From Pseudomonadota bacterium (GTDB lineage: Bacteria; Pseudomonadota; Alphaproteobacteria; Rhizobiales; Rhizobiaceae), in contig JAEZXX010000113.1 of NCBI GenBank assembly GCA_023419535.1, positions 1-56,668 of the forward strand: 56,668 nt of DNA, read 5' to 3'. A program made the position numbers and the translations under genes. The first letter of the stretch is position 1. Every line of letters begins with the position of its first letter. Under the pieces are notes generated by a model. That model saw nothing but the letters and a program-made list of their open reading frames with translations. It was not told where the DNA came from and did no database searches. This document shows positions 45,100 through 54,503 of the stretch, one piece after another.

Positions 45100-46197
45100 T
45101 CAATGCCAGGCGGCGACGTCCTGTCCGCCGAAGACGTAGCGCTTGACCATCGGCGACCAGAGCGTCGCGGGGTAGGAGAGCGTAGGCGCGCTCGCCTCGT
45201 CGAGGCGAGCGCGTTGCGCGTCCGACAGGACGAGCGACAGGGAGCGCCGGTTCGCCTGGAGCTGCTCGGCACGGCTTGCGCCGGCCAGAACCGAGGCGAC
45301 GCCCGGTCGGGCGCTCAGCCAGGCGAGCGCGACCGCGGCCGGCGCCTCGCCCAGCTCCTCGGCGACCGCGATCAGCGAATCGACGATGTCGAAGTTCCGG
45401 TCGGTGAACTTGGTGTCGCCGAAGGGATTGGAGCCCGCGAGGCGCCCGGTCTCATTTCGATCGGCCGGCCGGCGGTCCGGCAAGTCCGGCGCGCGGCCGT
45501 CGGCGCGGTGCGCCGGGTCGTCGCGCCTGTACTTGCCGGTGAGAAGCCCGCCGCCGAGCGGGCTCCAGGGGACGATCCCCATGCCGAACTCCTGCGCCAT
45601 GCGCACATGCTCGTTCTCGATGCCGCGCTCGACCAGCGAATACTCGAACTGCAGCGCGATCGGCGCGGGACCGTGGCCGCCCGCCGCAAGCGTCGCGATC
45701 TTGGCCGCGTACCAGGCGGGCACGTTGGACATCGCCCAATGGGCGATCTTGCCGGCGCGCTTGAGGTCGCCCATCGTCGCGAGCATCTCCTCGGCGGGCG
45801 TCACCCTGTCCCAGACGTGGCTCCAGTAGAGATCGATCCGCTCGAGGCCGAGACGGGAGAGCGAGCCCTCAACGGCGTGGCGGACATGCTTGGCGCCGTT
45901 GCCGCCCGAATGGGGGTGGTCGCCCGTGCCGAAGCCCGACTTGGTGGCGACGACGATCCGGTCGGCCAGCCCGCGCTCGGCGATGAAGCGCCCGACGAGA
46001 CGCTCGCTCTCCCCGCCCGAATAGACGTCGGCCGTGTCGACGAAATTGCCGCCGGCCTCGACGTAATCGTCGAAGATGCCGGCGGAGGCGTCCTCGTCGG
46101 CGCCCCAGCCCTTCGTGCCGAAGGTCATGGTGCCGAGGCAGAGCGGGCTGACGGCAAGGCCGGACCGGCCGAGGGTGCGGTAGTGGGTGAGGTCCAT
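45100..46197 (-). CDS. Aldo/keto reductase
   Basis: This 365-residue cytoplasmic NADPH-dependent oxidoreductase has the full catalytic tetrad: Asp54 and Tyr59 in VDTADVYSGG, Lys86 in VATKSGFG and His127 in YWSHVWD. The C-terminal NADPH phosphate-binding segment is VLAGASRAEQLQAN. It is of the AKR12/YajO-like branch; the carbonyl substrate is unknown. It is divergent from a LysR gene 100 bases away, which is likely its regulator. Confidence 0.88.
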   Translation of the reverse strand: MDLTHYRTLGRSGLAVSPLCLGTMTFGTKGWGADEDASAGIFDDYVEAGGNFVDTADVYSGGESERLVGRFIAERGLADRIVVATKSGFGTGDHPHSGGNGAKHVRHAVEGSLSRLGLERIDLYWSHVWDRVTPAEEMLATMGDLKRAGKIAHWAMSNVPAWYAAKIATLAAGGHGPAPIALQFEYSLVERGIENEHVRMAQEFGMGIVPWSPLGGGLLTGKYRRDDPAHRADGRAPDLPDRRPADRNETGRLAGSNPFGDTKFTDRNFDIVDSLIAVAEELGEAPAAVALAWLSARPGVASVLAGASRAEQLQANRRSLSLVLSDAQRARLDEASAPTLSYPATLWSPMVKRYVFGGQDVAAWH

Positions 46198-46253
46198 GGA
46201 TCGAGGTCTCCGTTCTTCGTTGGAGCCGGAGATGGATCTGCGTCGCCCACAAG

Positions 46254-46267
46254 ATTAGGCGCCCTAT
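46254..46267. promoter_or_regulatory. Candidate LysR operator in the divergent promoter region
   Basis: An imperfect dyad, ATTAGGCGCCCTAT, lies in the 100-base gap between the divergent aldo/keto reductase and LysR genes. LysR proteins often bind such AT-flanked dyads to control a divergent target and themselves. The spacing does not match T-N11-A exactly, so it is only a candidate. Confidence 0.3.
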
Positions 46268-46297
46268 TTTCGTTGGCTCTGTGAACGGGGTTCATGA

Positions 46298-47215
46298 ATG
46301 GACCGAAATCGCTGGGCCGACCTCGTCCTCTTCGCGGCGGTCGCGCAGGCCGGAAGTTTCACCCGCGCCGCAGCCGAGCTGGACCTCACGCCGTCGGCCG
46401 TCAGCCATGCGATGCGCCAGCTGGAGGAACGGCTCGGCGTCCGCCTCCTCAACCGCACGACGCGCTCGCTGGCTCCCACGCAGGCCGGCGAACGCCTGCT
46501 CGCGACGCTCCGGCCGGCGGTCGCCGACGTGGACGGGGCGATCGCGACGCTTCTGGCGAACCGGGAGAGGCCGGCCGGCCGCCTGCGGATCAGCGCCCAC
46601 CGGTCCGCCGCCTTCGGCCACGTCGTGCCGCGGCTGGCGCGGTTCGAAAGGGACTATCCGGACGTCGAACTCGAGATCGTCGTGGACGACGATCTCGTCG
46701 ACATCGTCGCCGAGCGCTTCGACGCCGGCATCCGGCGAAGCCCGGCGCTGGAGGACGACATGATCGCCGTCCGGCTCGACGAGGGCGAAGCGCTCCACTT
46801 CGTCGCGGCGCCCGCCTACCTGGCGCGCTTCGGCACTCCGGCGGAGCCCGCCGACATCCTCCGCCATCGATGCGTCAACTATCGCTATCCCTCCTCGGGA
46901 CGCCCGCACCGCTGGGACTTCGTCCGTGGCGCGGAGCGGCTGACGCTCGACGTGCCGGCCATCTTCCTGACCAACGACGTCGATCTGTTGAAGGAGGCCG
47001 CGCTTTCCGGGCTCGGCCTGGCGATCATGCTCGGCTCCATGGCCGAGGAGCCGCTGGCGGAGGGCCGCCTGATCGATCTCCTCCCGCAATGGCGCAGCGC
47101 GGTTCCGGCGAACCATCTCTACTACGCCGGCCGCCGCAACGTCTCGCCGGCGCTTCGGGCCTTCATCGACGCGATGAAGGCCCCCGTCGAACCCGCCGGC
47201 GCGTCCGGCGCTTGA
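46298..47215 (+). CDS. LysR family transcriptional regulator
   Basis: This 305-residue regulator has an N-terminal winged helix-turn-helix (about residues 2-60, GSFTRAAAELDLTPSAVSHA then MRQLEERLG) and a periplasmic-binding-like effector domain (residues ~90-300). The branch is that of the DhcR/PgrR-like regulators of oxidoreductases. The ATG at 46298 is the natural start, since MDRNRWADL matches relatives. It reads away from the aldo/keto reductase gene and towards trpA. The effector is unknown. Confidence 0.88.
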   Translation: MDRNRWADLVLFAAVAQAGSFTRAAAELDLTPSAVSHAMRQLEERLGVRLLNRTTRSLAPTQAGERLLATLRPAVADVDGAIATLLANRERPAGRLRISAHRSAAFGHVVPRLARFERDYPDVELEIVVDDDLVDIVAERFDAGIRRSPALEDDMIAVRLDEGEALHFVAAPAYLARFGTPAEPADILRHRCVNYRYPSSGRPHRWDFVRGAERLTLDVPAIFLTNDVDLLKEAALSGLGLAIMLGSMAEEPLAEGRLIDLLPQWRSAVPANHLYYAGRRNVSPALRAFIDAMKAPVEPAGASGA

Positions 47216-47355
47216 GATGAGGGGGACGGACCTGTATCGCTCTCGGGCCGCCGTCGCCGCGCCTTCTCGCCGACGGTGCGAGGATCGAGTCGAGGAGATG
47301 GGGCGGCTCTCGTGCGTCCATACGGACGAGACGGCGCTCCCGGACAAGGACGTTC

Positions 47356-48192
47356 ATGACCACCCGCATCGAAGACCGTTTCGCCCAATTGAAGGCAGAG
47401 GGCCGCCCGGGCTTCGTCACCTTCCTCATGGCGGGCGACCCCGACGGCGAGACGGCCTTCGAGCTGATGCGCGGCCTGCCGGGCGCGGGCGCGGACCTCA
47501 TCGAGCTCGGCATGCCCTTCTCCGATCCCATGGCCGACGGGCCGGCGGTCCAGAAGGCGGGTCTGCGGGCGCTGAAGGCCGGCGAGACCCTGACGAAGAC
47601 GCTGGCGACCGTCGCGCGCTTCCGCCGGGAGGAGACGGCGACTCCCGTCATCCTCATGGGCTACTTCAACCCGATCTACATCTACGGCGTCGAGCGCTTC
47701 GTTGCCGACGCCAAGGCGGCCGGGGTTGACGGGCTGATCGTCGTCGACCTGCCGCCGGAGATGGACAACGAGCTGTGCCTGCCCGCCATGGAGGCGGGGC
47801 TGAACTTCATCCGCCTGGCGACGCCGACGACCGACGCCAAGCGCCTTCCGGCCGTCCTGAAGAACACGTCCGGATTCGTCTATTACGTCTCGATCAACGG
47901 CATCACGGGCTCGGCCGCGCCGGACGCGGTCCGCGTCGCCGAGGCGATCGGCCGCCTGCGCGACAAGACCGACCTGCCGGTCTGCGTGGGCTTCGGCGTG
48001 CGCACCGCCGAACAGGCCGCCGCGATCGGGCGTCAGGCGGACGGGGTCGTCGTCGGCTCGGCGCTCGTGTCCGCGATCGAGACCTCGCTGGAGGCCGGCC
48101 GCGCGAGGGAGGGCACGGTCGAGGCCGTCCTGTCGCTGGTGCGCTCGATCTCGGCGGGGCTGAGGACGTCCCGCCTTGAGAATGCCGGCTGA
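47356..48192 (+). CDS. trpA: Tryptophan synthase alpha chain
   Basis: This 278-residue TIM-barrel subunit cleaves indole-glycerol phosphate and hands indole to TrpB. The catalytic Glu and Asp lie in LIELGMPFSDPMADGP, and the flexible loop and phosphate site follow (YYVSINGITGSA; VGFGVRTAEQA). AAGGA precedes the ATG. It is separated from trpB by the inserted block, but accD and folC follow it as in other Hyphomicrobiales. A small hairpin in the 140-base gap before it (around 47308-47323) is noted without a role. Confidence 0.96.
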   Translation: MTTRIEDRFAQLKAEGRPGFVTFLMAGDPDGETAFELMRGLPGAGADLIELGMPFSDPMADGPAVQKAGLRALKAGETLTKTLATVARFRREETATPVILMGYFNPIYIYGVERFVADAKAAGVDGLIVVDLPPEMDNELCLPAMEAGLNFIRLATPTTDAKRLPAVLKNTSGFVYYVSINGITGSAAPDAVRVAEAIGRLRDKTDLPVCVGFGVRTAEQAAAIGRQADGVVVGSALVSAIETSLEAGRAREGTVEAVLSLVRSISAGLRTSRLENAG

Positions 48193-48260
48193 ACCGTCCA
48201 TCTGATGGACCGAACGGTGGCGTGAGGCCGCCTCGACGAACCCTTTCGGGAAGCCCCGCC

Positions 48261-49133
48261 TTGAACTGGATCACCAACTACGTCCGCCCCAAGCTCACCA
48301 GCCTTCTGGGCAAGAGCGAGGTTCCCGAGAATCTCTGGATCAAGGATCCGGAGACCGGCGAGATGGTCTTCCACAAGGATCTGGAGGCCAACCAGTGGGT
48401 CGTGCCGTCCTCCGGCGTCCACATGAAGATCGGGGCCAAGGACCGGCTCGCGTCCTTCCTCGACGGCGGCCGCTACGAGACGGTCGACCTGCCGAAGGTT
48501 CCCGTCGATCCGCTGAAGTTCCGCGACTCGAAGCGCTATGTCGATCGCCTGAAGGAGTACCGCACGAAGACCTCGATGGAGGATTCGGTGCTGGTCGCGA
48601 CTGGGGAGGTCGAGGGCCTGCCGGTCGTCACGGCCGTCCAGGACTTCGCCTTCATGGGCGGCTCGCTGGGCATGGCGGCCGGCGAGGCGATCGTGACGGC
48701 GGCCGAGACGGCGGTGGAGCTTCACCGCCCGCTGGTCCTCTTCGCCGGTTCGGGGGGCGCGCGTATGCAGGAGGGCATCCTGTCGCTGATGCAGCTGCCG
48801 CGCACCACGGTCGCGGTCGAGAGCGTCAAGGAGGCGGGCCTTCCCTACATCGTCGTCCTGACCAACCCGACGACGGGCGGCGTGACGGCGTCCTACGCGA
48901 TGCTCGGCGACGTCCACATCGCAGAGCCGGGCGCGCTGATCGGCTTTGCAGGCGCCCGCGTCATCGAGCAGACCATCCGCGAGAAGCTGCCCGAGGGCTT
49001 CCAGCGCTCCGAATATCTGATGGAGCACGGCATGGTCGACATGGTCGTCCACCGCCACGAGCTGAAGGCGACCATCGCGCGGCTGCTGCGCCTCCTGACC
49101 AAGGCTCCGGCCGCGACCGCCGCCGCCGCATGA
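48261..49133 (+). CDS. accD: Acetyl-CoA carboxylase carboxyltransferase beta subunit, zinc finger lost
   Basis: This 290-residue subunit transfers the carboxyl group from biotin to acetyl-CoA with AccA, the first step of fatty-acid synthesis. The crotonase-like core is intact (FMGGSLGMAAGEAIV; GSGGARMQEG; NPTTGGVTASYAMLGD). The N-terminal zinc finger of E. coli AccD has four Cys; here the region from residue 23 (ENLWIKDPETGEMVFHKDLE) has none, with Asp29 where alphaproteobacterial AccD often keeps one Cys. It starts with TTG at 48261, which gives the family N-terminus MNWITNYVRP. folC overlaps its stop by four bases. Confidence 0.93.
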   Translation: MNWITNYVRPKLTSLLGKSEVPENLWIKDPETGEMVFHKDLEANQWVVPSSGVHMKIGAKDRLASFLDGGRYETVDLPKVPVDPLKFRDSKRYVDRLKEYRTKTSMEDSVLVATGEVEGLPVVTAVQDFAFMGGSLGMAAGEAIVTAAETAVELHRPLVLFAGSGGARMQEGILSLMQLPRTTVAVESVKEAGLPYIVVLTNPTTGGVTASYAMLGDVHIAEPGALIGFAGARVIEQTIREKLPEGFQRSEYLMEHGMVDMVVHRHELKATIARLLRLLTKAPAATAAAA

Positions 49134-50464
49134 GCGGGCGCTCGCGCGCCGATGCCGAGATCGACGCGCTGCTGGCCCGTCACCCCAAGGGCTTCGACCT
49201 CGCGCTCGACCGGATCCGCCGGCTTCTGGCCGGCCTGGGCGATCCGCAAAGGCGCCTGCCGCCGACGATCCACGTCGCCGGCACCAACGGCAAAGGTTCG
49301 ACCGTCGCGTTTTCCCGCGCGATCCTGGAGGCCGCAGGCAGGAGCGTTCACGTCCACACCTCGCCGCATCTGGTGAACTGGCACGAGCGCTACCGCCTCG
49401 GCCGGGCGGACGGTCCGGGCCGCTTCGTCTCGGACGACGACCTCGCCGACGCCGTCCGGCGCGCGGCGAGCGCCAACGGCGAGGCGCCGATCACAGTCTT
49501 CGAGGTCCTGACGGCGGTCGCCTTCCTGCTCTTTTCCGAACATCCCGCCGATGCCTGCCTTCTGGAGGTGGGGCTCGGCGGTCGCTTCGACGCGACCAAC
49601 GTCATCGAAACTCCTGCGGCGACCCTGATCGCCTCGATCTCGCTCGACCACCAGTCCTATCTCGGCGACCGGGTCGAGCTGATCGCGGCGGAGAAGGCCG
49701 GCATCTTCAAGCGCGGCGTCCCGGCCGTCGTCGGCCAGCAGAGCGAGCCGACCGCGCTGGAGGTCCTGCGCACGCAGGCCGCCCGCGTCGGCGCGCCGAT
49801 CCGCGTCTACGGCGAGGACTTCTTCGCCTTCGAGGAGCGCGGCCGCTTCGTCTACCAGGACGAGGCGGGGCTGCTCGACCTGCCGCTGCCGCGTCTTTCG
49901 GGCCGGCACCAATTGTCCAACGCCGCGCTCGCGATCGCGGGGCTGCGGGCCGGTGGCTTCGACATCCCCCGTTCGGCGATCGAACAAGGCGTCGCACGAG
50001 CCGAATGGCCGGGCCGGATGCAGCGCCTGACGAGCGGGCCCGTCTTCGACCTCGCCGCGCCCGGCTCGGAGGTCTGGCTCGACGGCGGGCACAATCCCGG
50101 CGCCGGCCTCGTCATGGCCGAGGCGATCGCCAACATGGAGGACCGGGTGCCGCGCCCGCTCGTCCTCGTCTGCGGCATGCTGACGACCAAGGAGCCGCTC
50201 GGCTTCTTCGAGGCCTTCTCCGGCATCGCGCGCCACGTCATGACGGTGCCGATCCTCTCCTCCGACGCCGGGCTGCCGGCCGAGGATCTCGCCGACGTCG
50301 CACGGGAGGCGGGGCTGGACGCGCAGGCCTGCGGCTCGGTGGAGGAGGCGATCGACGTCGTCTCGCGCAACTGGGAGGCCGAGACGCCGCCGCGCTTCCT
50401 GATCTGCGGCTCGCTCTATCTCGTCGGCGAAGTGCTGGCGGCAAGCGGCCTCGCCCCGAAATGA
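49130..50464 (+). CDS. folC: Folylpolyglutamate synthase / dihydrofolate synthase
   Basis: This 444-residue enzyme adds glutamate to dihydropteroate and to folates. The ATP loop GTNGKGSTVAF lies at residues 51-61. The Mur-ligase-like motifs (LLEVGLGGRFDATNVI; GRHQLSNAALAIAG; WLDGGHNPGAG) are intact. The ATG overlaps the accD stop (ATGA). A bidirectional terminator follows and separates it from trxA on the other strand. Confidence 0.94.
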   Translation: MSGRSRADAEIDALLARHPKGFDLALDRIRRLLAGLGDPQRRLPPTIHVAGTNGKGSTVAFSRAILEAAGRSVHVHTSPHLVNWHERYRLGRADGPGRFVSDDDLADAVRRAASANGEAPITVFEVLTAVAFLLFSEHPADACLLEVGLGGRFDATNVIETPAATLIASISLDHQSYLGDRVELIAAEKAGIFKRGVPAVVGQQSEPTALEVLRTQAARVGAPIRVYGEDFFAFEERGRFVYQDEAGLLDLPLPRLSGRHQLSNAALAIAGLRAGGFDIPRSAIEQGVARAEWPGRMQRLTSGPVFDLAAPGSEVWLDGGHNPGAGLVMAEAIANMEDRVPRPLVLVCGMLTTKEPLGFFEAFSGIARHVMTVPILSSDAGLPAEDLADVAREAGLDAQACGSVEEAIDVVSRNWEAETPPRFLICGSLYLVGEVLAASGLAPK

Positions 50465-50465
50465 C

Positions 50466-50493
50466 GAAAGCCCGGCGCGAGGGCCGGGCTTTC
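50466..50493. terminator. Bidirectional terminator between folC and trxA
   Basis: An 11-bp perfect stem (50466-50476 with 50483-50493) with a six-base loop lies between the two convergent genes. The arms begin with A-rich and end with T-rich bases, so it can serve folC on the plus strand and trxA on the minus strand. Confidence 0.8.
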
Positions 50494-50519
50494 GATCGAT
50501 CGCGTCGCGGCGCGAGGCG

Positions 50520-50837
50520 TCAGACGTTCGCGTTGATCCAGGACACGAGCTTGGACTTGGGCGCGGCGCCGACCTGGACGCTCGCCTGCTCGCCGTTCTT
50601 GAACAGCATCAGCGTCGGGATCGAACGCACGCCGAACTGGGCGGCCAGATCCGGGTTCTCGTCGATGTTGACCTTCACGACGTCGATCGCGGCGTTCTCC
50701 TCGGAGATCTCCTCCAGGCTCGGCGCGATCATCTTGCAGGGGCCGCACCACTCCGCCCAGAAATCGACGACGACGGGCTTGCCCGCGTTGAGGACGTCGG
50801 ATTCGAAATTGGTCTTGTCGATCTTCTTCGTGGCCAT
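50520..50837 (-). CDS. trxA: Thioredoxin
   Basis: This 105-residue cytoplasmic thioredoxin has the active site WCGPCK (Cys31, Cys34) and the cis-proline segment SIPTLMLF. It reduces disulfides in many enzymes. In this gene order it follows folC and precedes addA on the other strand, the usual Hyphomicrobiales arrangement. Its length is normal. addA ends 84 bases upstream on the same strand. Confidence 0.97.
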   Translation of the reverse strand: MATKKIDKTNFESDVLNAGKPVVVDFWAEWCGPCKMIAPSLEEISEENAAIDVVKVNIDENPDLAAQFGVRSIPTLMLFKNGEQASVQVGAAPKSKLVSWINANV

Positions 50838-50921
50838 GGGGTCGGCTCCGTTCGAGGCTCTGCGCCGGCGGGGGCGGAATCGTCAGCGTCGCGGCGAAGG
50901 TAGAAGCGCCGAGCGCCGACT

Positions 50922-53900
50922 TCAAGCCGCGGAGCGGCGCCGGGCGAGGGCCGCCAGCGCATCCTCCATGGCGTCCGCCGGAAGTTCGATCAGGTGCGGA
51001 CCCTCCGTGAAGAGCAGGCACGCGGCGACGTTCCGGCCGGGATAGAGCGGCTGGAGCAACGCGCGATAGAGCGCGAGCTGCAGGACGTAGGACGGCGGCA
51101 CCTCGTCGAGGATTCGGGGCGCCGGGCGGTTGGTCTTGTAGTCGACGACGAGAATTCGATCCGGCGAGACCGCGAGACGATCGATCGTGCCGGACACCGG
51201 CCAGGAGACCCCGTTCAGCTCGATCGTTCCGCGCACACCCACCTCCGCGCGGCTCCCCGGTGCGAAGAGCGGCGCGAAGCGCGGTTCGGCGAGGATGGCG
51301 AGGGCGCTCGACATCATGGCGGCACGCTCGGGCTCGGCGAGGTCGGGCGTCGCGCCCGAGAGATAGCGGGAGCCGGCGTCCTGTCGCACCGTCTCGTCGA
51401 GCTCCGGCAGCACCTGCAGGAGGCGGTGGACGAGAAGCCCGCGCCGGATGGCGAGGGAGGGCTCGCCGGCCAGGAGCACCGGAGAGCGCGCCCCGGCCTC
51501 CTCTTCCTTCTCGACGCGCAGCGTGCCCGCCGGGTCCGACGGCACGAGCGGTCGCGGCGGCGGCGCCTCCGGCGCGAGCGGCGAGAGATCGACGGTGCGC
51601 ACGGGCCCGGCCTCGGCCTGCGACGATCCCGCCTCGACCGGGCCCTCCGGCAGGCCGCCCCGGCGCAAGGCGACGAGGTTCCCCTGCGCGTCGAGGACGC
51701 GCTCGCAGTGCCCTTCGAGACTGGCGGTGACGCGCGAGAGCCAGGAGTTCTCGTCCGGCCCACGCGATCCGGCGTGGCCGCAGACGACGAGCCGGTCGGC
51801 CGCGCGCGTCATCCCGACATAGAGGAGCCGCCGGTACTCCTCCTCGGCCCGGGCCTTCTCGGCGGCCCGAAGCGCCTCGACATGACCGTCGGCGAGGCTC
51901 TTCTCCGGGCACCACAGGAAGCCGGGCGGCGCGCCCGGGGGAAGGCCTGGCATCCCCTCCCAGACCATGAGCCGAGCGCCGTGCGCATGGGCGAAGGGCG
52001 CCGAACCCGGATCGACGAGGAAGACCACCGGCGCCTCCAGACCCTTGGAGGCGTGGACCGTCATGATCCGCACTTCGCCCGCCGCCTCGCCCATCTCGCG
52101 GCGCACGGTCGGAGGCGAGGCCTCGAGCGCCAGGAGGAAGGCGTCGAGATCGGCGCCGCCGTCGCTTTCGAAGGTGAGCGCAAGGTCGAGAAACGCGTCG
52201 ATCACCTCGCCGGCATCGCGCCCGAGACGCGCCGTCAGGGCCAGGCGCCCGCCCTCCGGCCCGAGGATGCGGGCGTAGAAGGAAAAGACGCCTTCGAAGC
52301 CGATGCGCCGGCGCAGCTCCTCCAGCCGCTCGAAGGCCCTCGCCGCCTTGACGTGCAGCGCAGCCCGATCGGCGACGAAGGCGGGCAGACGCGCCACCCC
52401 GTCCTCGTCGGCGAGGCGCCGCAGCGCGAGATACAGACTGCCCGGGCGGGAAGCGTCGCGGGAGAGCGCGAGCGCCATGAGCTCGTCGTCCGTGAAGCCG
52501 AAGAACGGGCTCTTGAGGACGGCGGCGAGCGAGAGTTCGTCCTCGGAATTGGCGATCGCGCGCCCGAGCGCCATCAGGTCCAGGACGGCGATGTGGTCGG
52601 TGATCAGAAGCCGGTCGGTGCCCGCGACGCGGATGCGGCGCTCGCGCAACGCCGCGCTCATCGCACCCACGAAGGCCGAGCGCTTGCGGACGAGGACGAT
52701 GACGTCGCCGGCGCCCATAGGGCGCAGCCGGCCCTTCGCCTCGATCGGCGTCCCGATCCAGGCCTCGATCCGGCCGGCGATCCGCTCCGCGAGCCGGACC
52801 AGCGGCGAGGAGCGGGGTTCCTCGTCGATCGGCGTCAGCCAGTCGTCGCTCTGCGGCACCGTCTCCTTCTGGAAGGGCGGCCAGATCTCGACGAGGCCGG
52901 GCACCCGCCCGCGTGCGCTGGAATGGACCGGCGCCTCGTTCTCGAAGGAAAGGCCGGCGCGGTCGGCCTGCGAGGCGAAGGCGAGATCGACGGCTTCGAG
53001 GATGTCGGCGGTGGAGCGGAAGGACTGGTGCAGCGAGACGCGTTGGAAGGGTGCGCCGACCTCGCCTGCGCGGCGCTCCAGCGACAGCCGCTCCTGGGCG
53101 AACATGGCCGGCGATGCGCCCTGGAAGGAGTAGATGGACTGCTTCTCGTCGCCCACCGCGAAGAGGGTGCGCACCCGCTCGCCGGACGCCGTGTCGGATC
53201 CTTCGAAGAACTCCTCGACGAGCCGGCGGACAACCTGCCACTGGCGCGGGCTCGTGTCCTGCGCCTCGTCGACGAGCACGTGGTCGATGCCCCGGTCGAG
53301 CTTGTAGTGCACCCAGGCGGCCGCCTCGCCGCGCGAGAGGAGATCGGCCGCGCGCACGATCAGGTCTTCGAAGTCGAGTCGGGCGCGCGATCGCTTCAGC
53401 GTCTGGTAGTCCCGCTCCAGGCGCTCGGCGATGACGAGCGCGGCCTTCGTGGCGCCGAACAGGCGGAGCGTCGCCAGCCGATCGCCGAGGTCGTCCGCGA
53501 ATTCGGCGGCCTCCTCCAGACGCGCGGAAAGGTCGGGGACCGCGTCGCCCACCGCCTTGGTCGCAAGGCTTGAGGGCTTGTAGCGTCCGCCGTCGGTCTT
53601 GAAGAGGATCGCGCGGAGCGCGTCGAAGCGCTCCGAGGCGGTCTCTGCGCTTTCGAAGCGGTGGAGTTTGGCGGCGAGCTTGGCGTCGGTCGGCTTGGCC
53701 GAGCGGGCGGCCAACTCGGCCAGGCGCTCGCGGAAATCCTCGTCGAGGCCGGGCGGGTCGACGGCCTCGGCGAGAAGCATCTCCTCGCTCGCCCCGTCCC
53801 GCACGCCGAGGGCGGAGGCCAGACGGACGATCGCGCCGTCGAGACCGCCTTGCGAGTTCAGATGGGCGCGGATCGCGTCGCGCCTGGCGACGATCTCGGC

Positions 53901-54503
53901 CAAGAGGCCGTCGAGGCCGAACTCGCCGCCCCGCGACAGGCTTTCGGCGAAGGCTTCGGCGAGCGCGGCGTTCGCCTCGCCGCCCCGGCCGGCGGCCGAG
54001 ACGATCAACCGGCGCCGCGCCTCGGCGAGAAGCAGTGCGCTCTGCGCCTCGTCCAGCACCTCGAAGTGACCCGGCACGCCCGCCTCCAGCGGGAAAAGAT
54101 GCAGGAGCTGTTCGCAGAAGGCGTGGATGGTCTGCACCTTCAGCCCGCCCGGCGTTTCCAGGGCGGTCGCGAAGAGGCGCCGGGCCCGCGCGATCTCGGC
54201 CGGGGAGGGCGCCGGGCCGCCGAGATCGGCGAGGCGCCCGCGCAGGGCGTCGTCGGACAGCTGCGTCCACTCCGACAGGATGGCGAAGATGCGCCCCTGC
54301 ATCTCGGCCGCGGCGGCCTTGGTATAGGTGAGGCACAGGATCTTGGAGGGCGCCGCGCCCGAGACCAGAAGGCGTACGACGCGCCGCGCGAGGACGAAGG
54401 TCTTGCCCGAGCCGGCATTGGCCGCGACGAAGACCGAGGATCCCGGGTTCGAGGCGTCGGCCTGCGCGGCGCGCGTCTGCGCGGAGATGGAAAGCCCGGT
54501 CAC
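50922..54503 (-). CDS. addA: Double-strand break repair helicase-nuclease AddA
   Basis: This 1193-residue protein is the UvrD-type helicase and nuclease of the alphaproteobacterial AddAB complex, which processes broken DNA ends for RecA. Walker A ANAGSGKT is at residues 28-35. The helicase motifs VLVDEAQDTSPRQW, GDEKQSIYSFQGA and IMTVHASKGLEAPV are intact. The C-terminal PD-(D/E)xK nuclease shows ILVVDYKTN with Asp near 1121 and Lys near 1123. It starts with GTG at 54503, overlapping the addB stop (GTGA). Confidence 0.95.
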   Translation of the reverse strand: MTGLSISAQTRAAQADASNPGSSVFVAANAGSGKTFVLARRVVRLLVSGAAPSKILCLTYTKAAAAEMQGRIFAILSEWTQLSDDALRGRLADLGGPAPSPAEIARARRLFATALETPGGLKVQTIHAFCEQLLHLFPLEAGVPGHFEVLDEAQSALLLAEARRRLIVSAAGRGGEANAALAEAFAESLSRGGEFGLDGLLAEIVARRDAIRAHLNSQGGLDGAIVRLASALGVRDGASEEMLLAEAVDPPGLDEDFRERLAELAARSAKPTDAKLAAKLHRFESAETASERFDALRAILFKTDGGRYKPSSLATKAVGDAVPDLSARLEEAAEFADDLGDRLATLRLFGATKAALVIAERLERDYQTLKRSRARLDFEDLIVRAADLLSRGEAAAWVHYKLDRGIDHVLVDEAQDTSPRQWQVVRRLVEEFFEGSDTASGERVRTLFAVGDEKQSIYSFQGASPAMFAQERLSLERRAGEVGAPFQRVSLHQSFRSTADILEAVDLAFASQADRAGLSFENEAPVHSSARGRVPGLVEIWPPFQKETVPQSDDWLTPIDEEPRSSPLVRLAERIAGRIEAWIGTPIEAKGRLRPMGAGDVIVLVRKRSAFVGAMSAALRERRIRVAGTDRLLITDHIAVLDLMALGRAIANSEDELSLAAVLKSPFFGFTDDELMALALSRDASRPGSLYLALRRLADEDGVARLPAFVADRAALHVKAARAFERLEELRRRIGFEGVFSFYARILGPEGGRLALTARLGRDAGEVIDAFLDLALTFESDGGADLDAFLLALEASPPTVRREMGEAAGEVRIMTVHASKGLEAPVVFLVDPGSAPFAHAHGARLMVWEGMPGLPPGAPPGFLWCPEKSLADGHVEALRAAEKARAEEEYRRLLYVGMTRAADRLVVCGHAGSRGPDENSWLSRVTASLEGHCERVLDAQGNLVALRRGGLPEGPVEAGSSQAEAGPVRTVDLSPLAPEAPPPRPLVPSDPAGTLRVEKEEEAGARSPVLLAGEPSLAIRRGLLVHRLLQVLPELDETVRQDAGSRYLSGATPDLAEPERAAMMSSALAILAEPRFAPLFAPGSRAEVGVRGTIELNGVSWPVSGTIDRLAVSPDRILVVDYKTNRPAPRILDEVPPSYVLQLALYRALLQPLYPGRNVAACLLFTEGPHLIELPADAMEDALAALARRRSAA

